DNA of 64,000 nt from Heterostelium album PN500 (lineage: Eukaryota; Evosea; Eumycetozoa; Acytosteliales; Acytosteliaceae): assembly GCF_000004825.1 (NCBI RefSeq), contig NW_008805092.1, forward strand, positions 310,001 to 374,000, given 5' to 3'. The translations under genes were made by a program, and so were the position numbers. Shown here piece after piece: positions 24,007-35,953 of the stretch. The notes beneath the pieces are model-generated. The model was not told where the DNA came from and did no database searches. It saw only the letters and a program-made list of their open reading frames with translations. Within the stretch, counting starts at the first letter, position 1. Each line of letters begins with the position of its first letter.

Positions 24007-24855
24007 GATCTTTTAAACTAAACACAATATGAGTGTTAAATAAGCAAAATATCTATTGCAAAGTTGCATGTTGCTTATGAAAAATAAATAAGGTCGACCA
24101 AAATTTGATAGTTTTGTATTTTTTACGAGAATACGAGCTTCATTCTTTTTTATTTCTATTTTTCTGAATCCTTTGAATACCATCTTTTCCTAAAGAGTAT
24201 ATTTGATGGTATTCAATACATTGTGGAAAATCTATTAACAATATTCTTTTGCAAACGTTCACTGATATTATTTTTTTGTAAAATCGATGCAATGTTTATT
24301 CTTTCGAAAGTTCGTCAAGAGAAAAGAGAAAATGTTATTCTTACCTTTTTTTTTTTTTTTCTTTTAAAAGAATTAGAAAAAACAAAGAACATTCAAACCG
24401 TAATTACATTTAATCATTAAACAAACAACAATAAATTAATCTATTGGATCAATGATCAACAAGATCTCATTGCAGCAATCAAATCAATTCTCAATAATGA
24501 AAACCTCCTGAGATCTGTCCTCATACATTCTTTTATCTTTTGTTTTTCCCAAAAAAAAAGCAGGCTCATATGAACCTTTTTTGTGTTGGAAGCTAGAAAG
24601 ACAATCATAGTAACTGAGCTGTCTTCTAAGAAAGAACAGCTGAACAAAAGTTATTGAGACAACAATATTATCCTTTTAATACTAATATTTGTGTAAAAAT
24701 ACAAAAAAAAAAAAAAAATTTTGTTGACCACAATAAAAAAATAAAAATTAATTTTAAACGTCCCAAGAATTAGTATCCCCATGCAAAAATGATATATTTA
24801 ATTCCAAAAAATGTTTTATTAAACTTTATATAATCTAATCTCTCAAGCTAAAGCT
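24007..24855. other. Intergenic region with one small-RNA repeat
   Basis: Apart from the Class I-like copy 4 and its flanks (about 24375-24560), this is AT-rich sequence between the 5' end of F-box gene A and the 3' end of the BRCT/RRM gene. No further gene is seen. Confidence 0.5.
24462..24516 (+). ncRNA. Class I-like small RNA, copy 4 (55 nt)
   Basis: Perfect 8-bp terminal stem, CATTGCAGCAA motif, short loop type. The upstream box here is ACCGTAA (24397-24403), 65 nt before the RNA, one base away from the other copies. It lies upstream of F-box gene A and antisense to it. Confidence 0.48.
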
Positions 24856-27800
24856 TTAAGATTGAGGCAATGACATAAAGAAGGCACTTAAAATGATAAA
24901 AGTAACAATGATTTGGACAACCACAGAAAGCGGAGGCAAAAAGTTGACCTTTTTCTTTTTCTTTGAGCCAGACACTTGGGATGATAAAGATGATGGATGA
25001 TTACTGCTACCCATCTTTTTAGTTTTGACGGGTGCTTCATCAACCTCTGAAATCTCTGAAACGCTATATTCGGACTCGTCATCTTCATCTTCTTCGTCGT
25101 CTCCATACTCCTCTTCTTCATCTTCTTCGTAATCGTTGTCGTAACTGCTGCTGTTGTTGTAGGTGGTAGTCGATGCCACTGCAGTTGTTGTTGTTGAGCT
25201 GCTCTTGCTGCTGGCTCTTCTATTGCGCATGCTTGCACCGCTTCCCTTGCTGGTGCCACGCTTGTACGATGATGATTGCGACGATGAAGTTGCTACTGCT
25301 GCTGAAGGAGTGTTGTTGGAGTGTTGACCGTTGCTGCTGCTGCTGATATTGGTGCTACTGCTGTTGTTGTTGCTATTGTTATTATTATTTGCGTGTTGTT
25401 GGATACTATTGATAGAGTGGTTGCTGCTGATCGGAACAGAGTTTAGAGAGCTCTTTGGAGAGATTGGCTTTGTTTTCCTCACATGGAAATCATTCGATGG
25501 TGAAATGATTGTAGGAAGTCCGAGTGATTGCAAGTTCTTCTTGATACGGTCGGTAAGATAGGTCCTGGTTGCACTCGATTTCAATGTTTGAATTGCAAGC
25601 TTTGCTTCGGACTCGGTGTCGTAGGTGATATAAATGTATTGATCCTCCAAAAACTCTTGTATCTTTACAATTTTACCAAACTCTCTAAACAATGATATGA
25701 GATGATATATTCTCTGTTTTTTAAAGTTTTCTTTTTCAGTATATATCTAAATAAATAATAGATAAATGAAGATTAGTATATAGATTCAAAGTAATTAGCT
25801 AATTATAAATAACATACATCTAAATCTCCTAAAGAGATTCCACCAACATAAATTCTGGTGTTTGAATCTTGGTCGATAATATTCTTTGTAATAACTGGAA
25901 TTCCATGAAAACTATTACCATTAATTAGATCATTACTGGATGGTGAATAAATCTAAAAGAAAAAAAGAGTAAATGTAATTATTAATATTAGTTTGCGTAA
26001 AAGTTAAGTGTAAAGATTTAAAGACTAACTTACTTGATTGAATAAATCGTTGTGGAATGATGAAAATATTGGGGAACTATATAATTCATCTGATTCCTTA
26101 CTCAATTTCTCCTCGTGGTAATGATTAGATAGTAATGATTCGACGGCTACACTAGTGTTATTATTTGTAAACGGATCCTGTTGTTGTTGTTGTTTCTTAG
26201 TGATGGTACTGAAATGATATTTTCCTTCAAGCTTTGGGTCTAAAGGATGTCCACCAAGAAGGTCAGGTGGTGGTGCTGTGATTCCTCTGGTCGCCGAGGA
26301 TAAAGCAGCTGCAGTATCAAGATAGTCATGATGATGATGCTGTTGTTGTTGTTGATTCAACTCATTTCCGCTGCCATGAGTATCGATCATCTCGCCCGGT
26401 GTCAAATGATGATCTTCTTCCTCCTCGATAGAACCACCCAACTCTTGTTCCTCGAAATCACCCTCAAACTCTGTGAAACGCATTAAATCTTTTTCAACAT
26501 TATTTGTTGATTGTTGTTGTTGTTGTTGAGTTGGAATAGGTGATCTTGCAGATGCTGAAGATGACTCTAACAATGTAAAGGATGAAGGTGAAAGTCTTTC
26601 ATTGTTACTATTGACGGTAGTAGTGTTGGTTGTGATAGTGGAAGGTGATTTGTTGTTAGAAGTTCTTGATGGTTGTGGATCATCAAAGTGAAGAATTCTA
26701 TTGAGATTGTCTTCGATCATCAACTTGTGTGGCGATGTAGTGGATTCTTTCTCCTCAGGCTCTTCAACCTCATCCTCTTCGGCACTACTGTAGACCGTAT
26801 TGAACAGATTGTTATTTCTCTCAATACCATTGGAGTCTTTTAGTTGATAGATATTAGGTTTACCTCCATTGTTAGTTGATTGTTGTTTGTTTTGTTGAGT
26901 AGTTGTTGTTGGTGATTGTTGTTGTTGTTGGAAAACAGGTGATTTGACTAGAGGGGATTGTGGATGATGAGTGTTGTTGTTGTTGTTGTTGTTGTTTGGA
27001 GATGATTGTTGTTGTTTTTGTGGAGGTGGAGAACTAAATTCTGGAGGAATTGGCATATCCATTGACGAACCCAATATGTTAGAATCAAATGGTACAGACT
27101 ATAATATAATAATAAAGTAGTAATATTAGTTTCAATATTATTATGATTGAATTAAAAAAAAAAAAAAAAAAAGAAATATCTTACAGTGGCGGTTACTCTG
27201 TATGGCTCAATGTCTAACAACTGTCTTTTGAATGCACAGTGATGTACGAACTCCTTTACAAGAATAGGAATACCCAATGTAATTGCTTGTTGAACTTTGG
27301 CTGTATTATCTATGAATCCTTGTTGTGTTGTAATCAAATGTGTTGACTGTTTCGTATATATTATTAGTAACTAGTAATATAGGTATTTAATAATAACAAT
27401 AACAAAAAACTACATACTTTTGGACTACATGAATAACAACTCTTACCACCATTACGCTTGATGATCTTAACTAGGTCCATTTTTCTCTTCAAGTTGATAG
27501 AGAGATCGATTACGAATGCAAATCCTTCGAATATATTCGATACCATTTGATTTAACTCTCCATTATCGCCACCAGGTGATTGTAGTGAAGCTTCTGTTAG
27601 ACCTGGTGGTGCTGAGATGCTCGATGATGTTTGTTGTTGTTGTTGTTGTTGTGGTTGAATTTGCGATTGTTGTGGAGTTGGTTTAGCTGTTGCTGCCGAT
27701 GCTGCTGCTGGTTGTTTAATATTCTTTTTAGCAGCTGGTTGTTGTTGTTGTTGCTTATTTGAAGGATCAGTTGTTGTTGTTGTCAACAGAGCAGTACTAC

Positions 27801-28221
27801 TACCACTACTACTTGACAATGATGTTGTTGATTCGGTTGAAGAAGAGAGTAGGTTATCAACGACACTACTACTATTGTTATTCAACGTAATGAAATCTAT
27901 CGACGATGACAATCTACCGTTTGCTTCATGAGTGAATTCACCCTCTGCTGTAGGAGGTATGTTATCGTTGGTTGTTGTTGTTTTTTTTGTTGGTGGTGGT
28001 GGTGTTGGTTGTTTTGAATTTGCATTTGCATTTTCTTTTGCATTTGCATTTGCACCAGCATCGTCAGCAGCGTCATCTTGGAGGTGGTGGTCGTGGTCGG
28101 ATTTGGTGTTATTTTCATTTCCACCACAACCAGTGGAAATAGGTGGATCTGTTAACTGGATAGGTTTATCAATCGTCGATGTAACATTATTTGAAGTGAC
28201 CATCTCTGATGTTGATTCCAT
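24856..28221 (-). CDS. BRCT + RRM protein with C-terminal membrane anchor
   Basis: Five exons (28221 to about 27418, 27346-27185, 27098-26034, 25952-25818, 25746-24856) give about 1018 residues; junctions keep phase, with a one-base uncertainty at the first donor. After a low-complexity N-terminus comes a BRCT domain (about 228-320: FEGFAFVIDL, IIKRNGGKSC, STHLITTQQG, NTAKVQQAITLGIPILVKEF), a phosphopeptide or protein-binding fold of DNA-damage proteins. A long Gln/Asn/Ser-rich linker follows, then an RRM-like domain (about 700-790: NTRIYVGGISLGDL, LFREFGKIVKIQEF, YIYITYDTESEAKLAIQTL) with both RNP motifs recognisable. An acidic stretch, a poly-Lys patch and a final hydrophobic helix (VVVQIIVTFIILSAFFM) form a tail anchor. 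I know no standard family with this combination; a nuclear-envelope or ER location is inference. Confidence 0.82.
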
Positions 28222-29566
28222 TGGTATTATTGTTTTTATTAAACAAACAAATAAAATTAAAAAGGAATATAGAGAACGAGAATATGATATAGATCTATCA
28301 AAAAGGAAAGGAAAGGTAATATATATATAAAAATAATGAAAGTAGGAAATAATAACTAATTAAGAATTAATTAACTAATATAATCTACCTCGATTGGAAA
28401 AGAAAGTTTAAAATTTAAATTGAATTCGACTAACGATGATAAAGATTTGTTTGTTTTTTTTTATTCTATTAATATATGTTGATAATGATATTTATTTTAT
28501 TTATTTTGTTATTGTCTGAAATAGATTTAAAAGTCTACTCGAAATTTGAAACATAATAAAGTAATTGTTTTTGAATGGTATGGATGTGATTGTTCAATTA
28601 AAATGAAAGAATAAATATTGAAATTATTAGTTTATATCGATAAAAATATAAATAATAACTCTAATTATTTAATCAAATTTTTTTTTTGTTTTTATTTGTT
28701 TGCGTTGTCAAGTGATATTGAATTGATGTAGATGACTGTATTGTGGCTGAACACACACAAACAAACAAAAAAGTACGTTAAAAAAAAAAAAATAAAAGAA
28801 AAACTGGTATGGTTTTTAAAAAAGTGGTGAGAGCAGTAAAAAAAAATTAAAATTTATAAAATTGGGTTGATTTTTTTCTATTAAAATTTTAAAAATGTAG
28901 ATTTATAAAAATCAATAGAATAAGTTAAAGTTGATTATAAAAGGATCTTGGATTGATTAGAATAAATATTTTATTATATAAATTCCACAAAATTTTACTT
29001 TACTATTTTGATAATATATTGAATGTAAATGAATGCGTATATTTTTATTTTTGGTTTGTGAAATTTGAAACTGACTGGATTTTCTTTATTTTTTAAAATA
29101 CAAAAATGAAAGTTATTTATATATAAATAGTATCTATTTATTTGTTGGAGTACAAAATGAAAGTAAAAGAAAATGAGGATGTTTGTATTTTTTTAAATTT
29201 TTGTTAAACAAAAAGGTAGAGATTTTTCTAAAAAAAAAAAGAAAAGACCTTGGAATGATCATTCAAAGTAAGAAAACTGATAGAGAGGTGATTTGCGACT
29301 TTTAAGGAGCACAATTGTGTTAAAAAAATCAAAAAGTCATCCGATATTTTGAGGTGTTCGTGTCATCTTCATTCCGAATGTTAATTTTACCACAAAGTTT
29401 AAAAATGAATTTTGTTTTTTTTTTGGCTCTACATTTTTTTTTTTTTGATTTGAATAGCCGATGAGACTAGTTCAAAAAAATAAATATTTTTTTATTATTA
29501 AATAGTAGATAAATAAATCAAATGTGTGTAATGATATTTAAATTAAAATTGATAAAACAATTATTG
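28222..29566. other. AT-rich intergenic region
   Basis: This is the leader of the BRCT/RRM gene followed by long A- and T-runs. I find no open frame, structured element or repeat copy. Confidence 0.5.
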
Positions 29567-31085
29567 TTAGGAGAATGATTGGTGATGAGGATGATGGTGG
29601 TGATTGGTTGATTGAACAATCGGCGACGTTGAGCTAATGAGACATCCAGAGTATTCTGCGATAGTGAATCGATAGGTTCCTTTGGGTAGGTTGGTGATGT
29701 TAGCTGTGTTGCCGGTGGCGGAACCAACCAATGTTTCGACTCCATCCATGGTAACATTATAGAGTTTGAATTTAAGTTGTCCTTGAAGCTCTGTGTGGTA
29801 GCATTGATACTTGCTGATTGGCAACCATTCAATGTCACTTTGTGGTCAATTCGGTTGGATGCGATCGAGAACACCTGTTGTTGTCGTGAGAATTGTCTGT
29901 ACAATCCTGTTTCATTTACAAAGGATTTGACAGAGTGGTTACCAATTGGCAATGAAACCGTCGCTGAATTACTGCTAATGCCATCGACGTAGTAGATGAC
30001 ATTGTCAGCTTTCTTTGTGTTGAGCAATGTTGAGAATGTAGCTGTACCGTTTAGTCCGGCGGAACATTGGTTCACTGTTGAGAAAGTTACCTCTGGAGTG
30101 TTGTTTCCAATGCCAATGTCCACACTGCTACTGCAAGTTGGTCCGGCAATATAGACAGCTTTAAGTCTATATTGTCCATTGGTGAGATTGGTCCATTTTC
30201 CATTGGTTGATTGTGGATAGGTACTGTTTGTTCTTACACTATAGAGTGTATAGGAATATGCTGAATCTTGGTGTTATTTCACCATCTCCACTTCCAATGC
30301 ATGACTCTGGTGTAGTCGAATATCAGTGGTACACCATTTACTTGAATATTCGATAGGATTCCATTATAGTTTAGAGTGACTGATCCGCTTGTTGTACAAG
30401 TTGGGTAAGTGCTGATGGTATAACTGATATTCGATGAAATCGTTGGAATTAGGAAGTTATAACTAGCTGCATTCTGAGGGTTGATTTGTAACATAAATGC
30501 TGATGGTTTACCAGGTTGTGGAAACTGAAGCTATAGTATACTGAAGCGAAGGAGTTGGGAATACATTGGGAGAAGTCTGATTGACTTCGTTACCCTTGTT
30601 ACCAAACAATCGGATGGAACTGAATTTTTCTGGATTCACAATTGTTATGGTGGGGTTTGTCCAACCGTGACCGCCTGAGAAATGGTATATTGTGGTAACA
30701 AAGAATTCTGTGCTTGAAGTCTCAAGGAATGGCTTGATTGGAGCTTGAAAATGTAAGATTGTATTCAGCGTCGGAACACTTTGGAATCTCCACTGCCAAC
30801 AAGCTGCATCGTAAAAGTGTCACCGTTGGCCATACCAGCAATTGGATTGATAGTGGCGTTGGTGAAGAGACATAATGGTTGGGTAATATCTACTTTTGGA
30901 AATGTGTTGATTGTAATGGTGCCTGTGTAATTACAAAGTTGACCACTGTAGTCCATGTAGGTGTAGTAGAGATCGTAAATGTCATTCTCAAAATATCTGA
31001 AACGAATCTTATCAAAGAAGAATATCTTTTGAGGTATGGCACCAGTGTTTCTACCAATAGCACCAAGATCCACAACAGCTTTACT
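29567..31085 (-). pseudogene. Decayed gene for a secreted or surface protein of beta-sandwich type
   Basis: Protein-like sequence runs through this region on the minus strand but changes frame about four to five times with no introns that could explain it. Readable blocks include SGQLCNYTGTITINTF, HFSGGHGWTNPTITIVNPEK, TYPTCTTSGSVTLNYNG, QCSAGLNGTATFSTLL, LPIGNHSVKSFVNETG and LPKGTYRFTIAEYSGC. The repeating pattern of isolated Cys, N-glycosylation sequons and G-x-(Y/H)-x-(F/V)-T units resembles large extracellular Ig/fibronectin-like repeat proteins of dictyostelids. No signal peptide or start is visible; the 5' end appears lost upstream of 31085. It reads as a recently dead family member. 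Assembly error is an alternative, but several breaks over 1.5 kb argue for true decay. Confidence 0.7.
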
Positions 31086-32467
31086 TGGTCACATGTTTAT
31101 AAAAAAAGAAAAATATAAATATTGTTACTATAAATACATTTTCAACAAAAGTATTTGAATAAAAATATATTTATAAAAAACAATATATTTATACGTAAAA
31201 AACATGTTTATAAAAAAACAAAGTGTTGTTCCAAAACAAGAAGCGCAATTAATCAGTGCGTACATTTTTTATCAAATAAAAAACAGGAACCTTTGGAAAC
31301 AAAAAAAAAATAATAAAAAAAAGATAGTAATTTTGATCAAAATTTTGATCGACTTTGCGCAAAAACGCAGCTACGCATCAAAATTGATTAATAAATAAAC
31401 AAATATTTGTTTTATTTTATTTTTTTCTTAAAATTTATTAAGTTATTCAGTTTAAAGAAAAAAAATCAATAATTAATAAATAGTATTAAATTAATTTAAA
31501 CAAAAATTACCAGATAGCAGTAGTTAATTGAATAGATGACATTTAGATCTGTAGATTATTGTTATAAACGATAGGTTCTTCTTTTTTTTGTGTGATCCTG
31601 GATGAATTTTTCATAGGAACGAAATGTCATTGTTTGCCTCCCTACTTGAAAAGCTCGCCGTTCCTTTCACACAATTTCATCTTTTGGATTGAGTAAATCT
31701 ATAGTTTTTGCACTACAGATTGAATGGAGAAAAATCATAGACATTGGTGATGAATGATTTTGGGTAAAGATTAACTATTATTAATATCATTGTTCATCGA
31801 TCCAATCTAAAAAACCTTGTACATATACCAAAAAAATATTACTTAAAAAGATTTTTTCGTGGTTTTTTTTTGCCTTTTGAGCAAAACACACCCACTAAAC
31901 GATTGTTGATCATCAAAAAAATAACAAATTTTGTCAACTATCAGATTTTTGTGAAAGTTCAACAAATAGTTTTCACAGTTTTGTTTTGTGGGAGGAAAAA
32001 ACTTCATAAAAAAAAGACTACATTTTATTGATTTTGTATGCCCCAAAAATTGAAAAGTTAATCATGTTTGGATTGGAGATATAAAAACAAGGAGTGTTTG
32101 TTGTTCATTTTACCAAAAATAAAAATTCAAAAAACTTGCCTACCTGGCACATGATTGTTTGATTGGTTTCATTGTTGAGATAACGATATAAGCTAGTTTT
32201 AGTCTAAAAAGTAGCAAAGAGATTCCACATTCTTCAAACATTCCCCTCAACTTTCTTGACAACTCCCCCAAAAACAAAAAGAAAAAAATAGTTATTAAAT
32301 TCCATAGAAAAATTTATCTATGAAAAAACTAGCTATTAATTCATATTTCTCTATTAATTAATTTATCATTATATTTATTATTTATAAATAGTTTGTAATT
32401 TGCTTAATTCTTATTTATCTATTATTATTATTATTATTCAAAAATCAAAAAAATCAAAAAATAAATA
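31086..32467. other. Intergenic region with one folded element
   Basis: No protein gene is seen in this 1.4 kb. A nested stem structure at 31588-31674 is listed separately. The final 150 bp is AT-rich leader of the next gene. Confidence 0.5.
31588..31674. ncRNA. Candidate structured RNA (87 nt, nested stems)
   Basis: TTGTGTGA at 31588 pairs perfectly with TCACACAA at 31667. Inside it AGGAACG (31615-31621) pairs perfectly with CGTTCCT (31659-31665), and between the two 5' arms ATGAA/TTCAT forms a small hairpin. The enclosed loop contains GCCTCCCTACTTG. Local GC is about 40 percent within intergenic DNA near 20 percent. I do not recognise the family: no snoRNA boxes, tRNA arms or Class I motif. 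Transcription is unproven and the strand is undetermined. Confidence 0.4.
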
Positions 32468-33742
32468 ATGTTATCACTTGACCTAAATAAATTTGTAATT
32501 CATCAATGGGAGTGGGATGACTGTAGCAAATCCTACGATCTCCCGAACCCCAAATTTTTTTTGGGTTGGATTGTCTCTTCTAGTGTCAAAGATGAGAACC
32601 CCAAGATTGCACCATTAAAAAATGCAAGTTTTGGCTGTACCGATGTCAGTCAAATACAGATCTCCAACAAAAAAATAAAGAGATCCAAGAAACAAAAGAG
32701 AGATCCTACCGAAGAGGAGATTCTAGAGGATGCATCGATGATTATCCCCAAATCCTATGTTCTCGACATTGACACTCCATTGCCAGGTCAAACCAATTAC
32801 TTTGAGATCCAGCTCTGTCTCTACAGAGTATTCAATCGCAAGTCTGCCCACAAACTAAAGAGCTTCTTTACCGACCCGACATCGACCTTCAGTCAACTCG
32901 ACAGCAAGATCACCAACATGCATCAGGATAACCTCGACAAATTTATGAAAAAGTTTACCGATGTCGGTTCGGCAGTCTCCAAGATTCCAATGCCACCTGT
33001 AACCAACAGTCTTCAGGTGTTGAGCGTCGTGCCCGACATTATCCAACTCGGAGCCAACACCAAAGAGATGCTTACACTCCAGCCATTGCTCTGGGAGACA
33101 ACAAGAGTTTGTGGTTCCATCAAGTGTATCTCGAACTCCAGTCCGAACGCCTCTATGATGAACATGATAAACGACGGTGCATCGACAATCTCGGCCCACA
33201 CCACTAAGTCACATTTCTCCAATCATAGCAACGGTGAATACACCTACAATTTGGAATGGGGTTTCATTTCACAAAAGGACAACATAACTGAGCGTACTTC
33301 CAATTCAGTTTCCATTCCCTGGATGGTAAAGAAACGTTATACTGCATGTCCAAGACACAGTATGGTCAGACACAAAAAGAATGGATCCACCATCCTACAG
33401 TTCTCAGTCACCATGATTGACAACAATGCTCCAAATTCGAGACCAAAGTCACTGCCACTCCTGTCAGAGCCAAATCTACAAAAGATATTCGGAAACCCAA
33501 ATGATTCCTTAAAAAAGAAATTACCATTAACACACCAATACTCACAAGAAGAAATGCATCTCTCTGAATTATCTATAAAGAAAGAACCATCTTCAAATGC
33601 ATTACCAATTAAACAAAATAGTAATAACAATACAAATCAAAATAATCAAAATAACACCAACGTCGAATCAAATACACCAGCAGCAACAACTATACAATTT
33701 AATGATACACCTTTGATTCATTCAAATAGTAGTAGCAGTTGA
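32468..33742 (+). CDS. Uncharacterised 424-residue protein
   Basis: A single exon with coding-like composition throughout. I do not recognise a family. It has no signal peptide or membrane segment. The N-terminal 70 residues (HQWEWDDCSKSYDLPNPKFF) look globular. A basic patch, KKIKRSKKQKR (about 73-83), could be a nuclear signal. A second folded-looking region spans about 95-335 (YFEIQLCLYRVFNRKSAHKL; LQPLLWETTRVCGSIKC; EYTYNLEWGFISQKD). The last 60 residues are an Asn/Thr/Ser-rich tail. It converges with CCT1, whose stop lies 138 bp downstream on the other strand. Confidence 0.8.
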   Translation: MLSLDLNKFVIHQWEWDDCSKSYDLPNPKFFLGWIVSSSVKDENPKIAPLKNASFGCTDVSQIQISNKKIKRSKKQKRDPTEEEILEDASMIIPKSYVLDIDTPLPGQTNYFEIQLCLYRVFNRKSAHKLKSFFTDPTSTFSQLDSKITNMHQDNLDKFMKKFTDVGSAVSKIPMPPVTNSLQVLSVVPDIIQLGANTKEMLTLQPLLWETTRVCGSIKCISNSSPNASMMNMINDGASTISAHTTKSHFSNHSNGEYTYNLEWGFISQKDNITERTSNSVSIPWMVKKRYTACPRHSMVRHKKNGSTILQFSVTMIDNNAPNSRPKSLPLLSEPNLQKIFGNPNDSLKKKLPLTHQYSQEEMHLSELSIKKEPSSNALPIKQNSNNNTNQNNQNNTNVESNTPAATTIQFNDTPLIHSNSSSS

Positions 33743-33879
33743 TCAATTGAGTATTAAAAATTTAAAATAAAACAACAATGTACATACTTTTGGAATATAA
33801 CCATAGATTATAATTTTATATTATAGTTTTAGTTTTTTTTTTTTTATTTTTTTATTTTTAGATAGTTATTAAAAATATT

Positions 33880-35953
33880 TTAATAATCACCATGACCATG
33901 TGGATCTTGAGCGGCTTCTTTTGGATTAAGCTTAATCATATCGTCGATTCTCAAAATAGTAATGGCAGCTTCAGTGGCAAATTTAATACATTTAACTTTG
34001 GCAATTGCTGGTTCCAATACACCAGCCTCTAAATTATTTCTAACTTTTCCATTTATCAAATCCAATCCGGAACTAAATGAAATATTTATAATATAATTGA
34101 AAGTGATAGTTAGCATCAGTTTTAATCGAGATGATTATCGTAACAATCAATCAATCAATACTACTTACTAGGCATAGTTTTTCTTTGTAGCATCAGTTTG
34201 AGCGACATGGTGATATGATCTTAATTTGGCAACCAAATCAGTGGCATCTTGTGCGGCGTTGACAGAGAGTTGCTTTGGAATGACCAAGAGAGACTCGGCA
34301 AATTCGGAAATGACCAATTGCTTTCTTGATCCCATGGTTTCGGCAAAGTTATCGAGATAGATGGAGAGTGCAGACTCGACACAACCACCACCTGGCACGA
34401 CGGTTCCAGACTCTAAAGTTCTCTTTGCAATGCAGAGCGAATCGTGGATGGAACGCTCCATCTCGTCTAACATCATGCTGTTGGCACCTCTCAAAATGAT
34501 GGAAGCAGCCTTCTTTCCGCTGGAGTTCTTCACCAAGAGCAATTCGTCGTCGGCAATACGCTCCTGTACGACCTCGTCGGCGGCACCGAGCGAGCTGGTG
34601 TCGAAGCTCTCGTCACCCTCGAGATTGTTCATGGTGATGAGCACGGTACCACCGCATGCCTTGGCAATACGCTTCAAATCCTCTTTACGACAACGTCTGA
34701 CAGCCATGACACCGGCTTCGACAAAGTATTTCAGACACAGGTCGTCGATACCCTTGGTGGTGAGAACGACGTTGGCTCCACTCTTTAGAATCAATTGAAT
34801 ACGGTCTCTGATGATGTTGTTCTCGAGATCACGGATTGCTTCCAAGTCGTTGACGTTGGTGACAATGACCTTTTGACCGAGCTTCATCTTTGCCTTCTGG
34901 AGATTGAAGTCGAGGAAGGCGATCTTGGCGCCGACGACACGCTTTGGCATACCCTCACTGGCGACAGTGCAATTGAGTGCGTAACCTTCGACGAGCGATG
35001 ATTCCTTGGCACTCTTTCCGTGTGCTTTCAAGACGTTGATCGAGTTGATTGGATACTTGACGTCGCCCTTGTAGTCGATGGTCTTGATACGTGCGAGTGC
35101 ATCGACGACGATCTTTGAGAAGAAATCACTGTCGTCACCGATGATCTTTGATGACATCGATGTCTTTACTGTATTGATGATAAAGTCCTTTGGGAGGGAG
35201 TCGACGCTGACGGCCAGTGTCTCATTGATATATTTGATGGCATCTTGACACGCGATACGATAGCCAGAGATGATAATGGTTGGATGTATCTTCTTGAGCA
35301 CCAACTCGTTGGCACGCTTCAAAAGCTCCGCTGCCAAGATAACTACCGAAGTAGTTCCATCACCGACCTCTTGATCCTGTAAATCAGCCAACTGTACCAA
35401 AACCTTTGCTGCTGGATGTTCGACTTCCAACAACTTCAAAATGGTTGCACCATCATTGGTAATAGTGATATCTCCAATGTTATCAACCAACATCTTATCC
35501 AATCCAATCGGTCCAAATGATGTCTTTACAATATTGGCAATAGCTGTAACTGCAGTAACTATAAATAATCACACACACATACACACAAACAAAATCTAAT
35601 ATTAATATTTCATCTTTTTTATTATTATTATTATTATTTATATCCAAATTTCAACAACATATAACTATCTATAACTATCTATATCTACTATTCATATCTA
35701 ATCATATATTGTTATCTTAAAGATATGAACTATTGTTTTGTTTAATATTCGTTTATTCGTTTTTATATATTTGTTATTGTTAGGTTACTATTTTGTTGTT
35801 TGTTTGTTTGTTGTTATTATTATTTAGTTGCTACTTTGTTGTTGAAATGTTGGATATGTTATTTTTAATGTTTATAAAAGCTATACCATTTTGAGTTCTA
35901 ACATCTTGACCAGAGATACGTTCTCCGTCGATATTCAACATTTTAAGACTCAT
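33880..35953 (-). CDS. tcp1: T-complex chaperonin subunit alpha (CCT1/TCP-1 alpha)
   Basis: Three exons (35953-35887, 35558-34169, 34072-33880) give 549 residues, the normal length for CCT1. One of eight subunits of the cytosolic CCT/TRiC ring that folds actin and tubulin with ATP. Group II chaperonin signatures are all present: SFGPIGLDKMLVD, ITNDGATILKLLEVEHPAAK, QDQEVGDGTTSVV (nucleotide phosphate binding), GGGCVESALS and the C-terminal GLDLINGKV. The N-terminus LKMLNIDGERISGQDVRTQN and the C-terminal HGHGDY are alpha-subunit features. The first intron (328 nt) is the longest in this window and separates a 67-nt first exon. No defects are seen. Confidence 0.97.
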
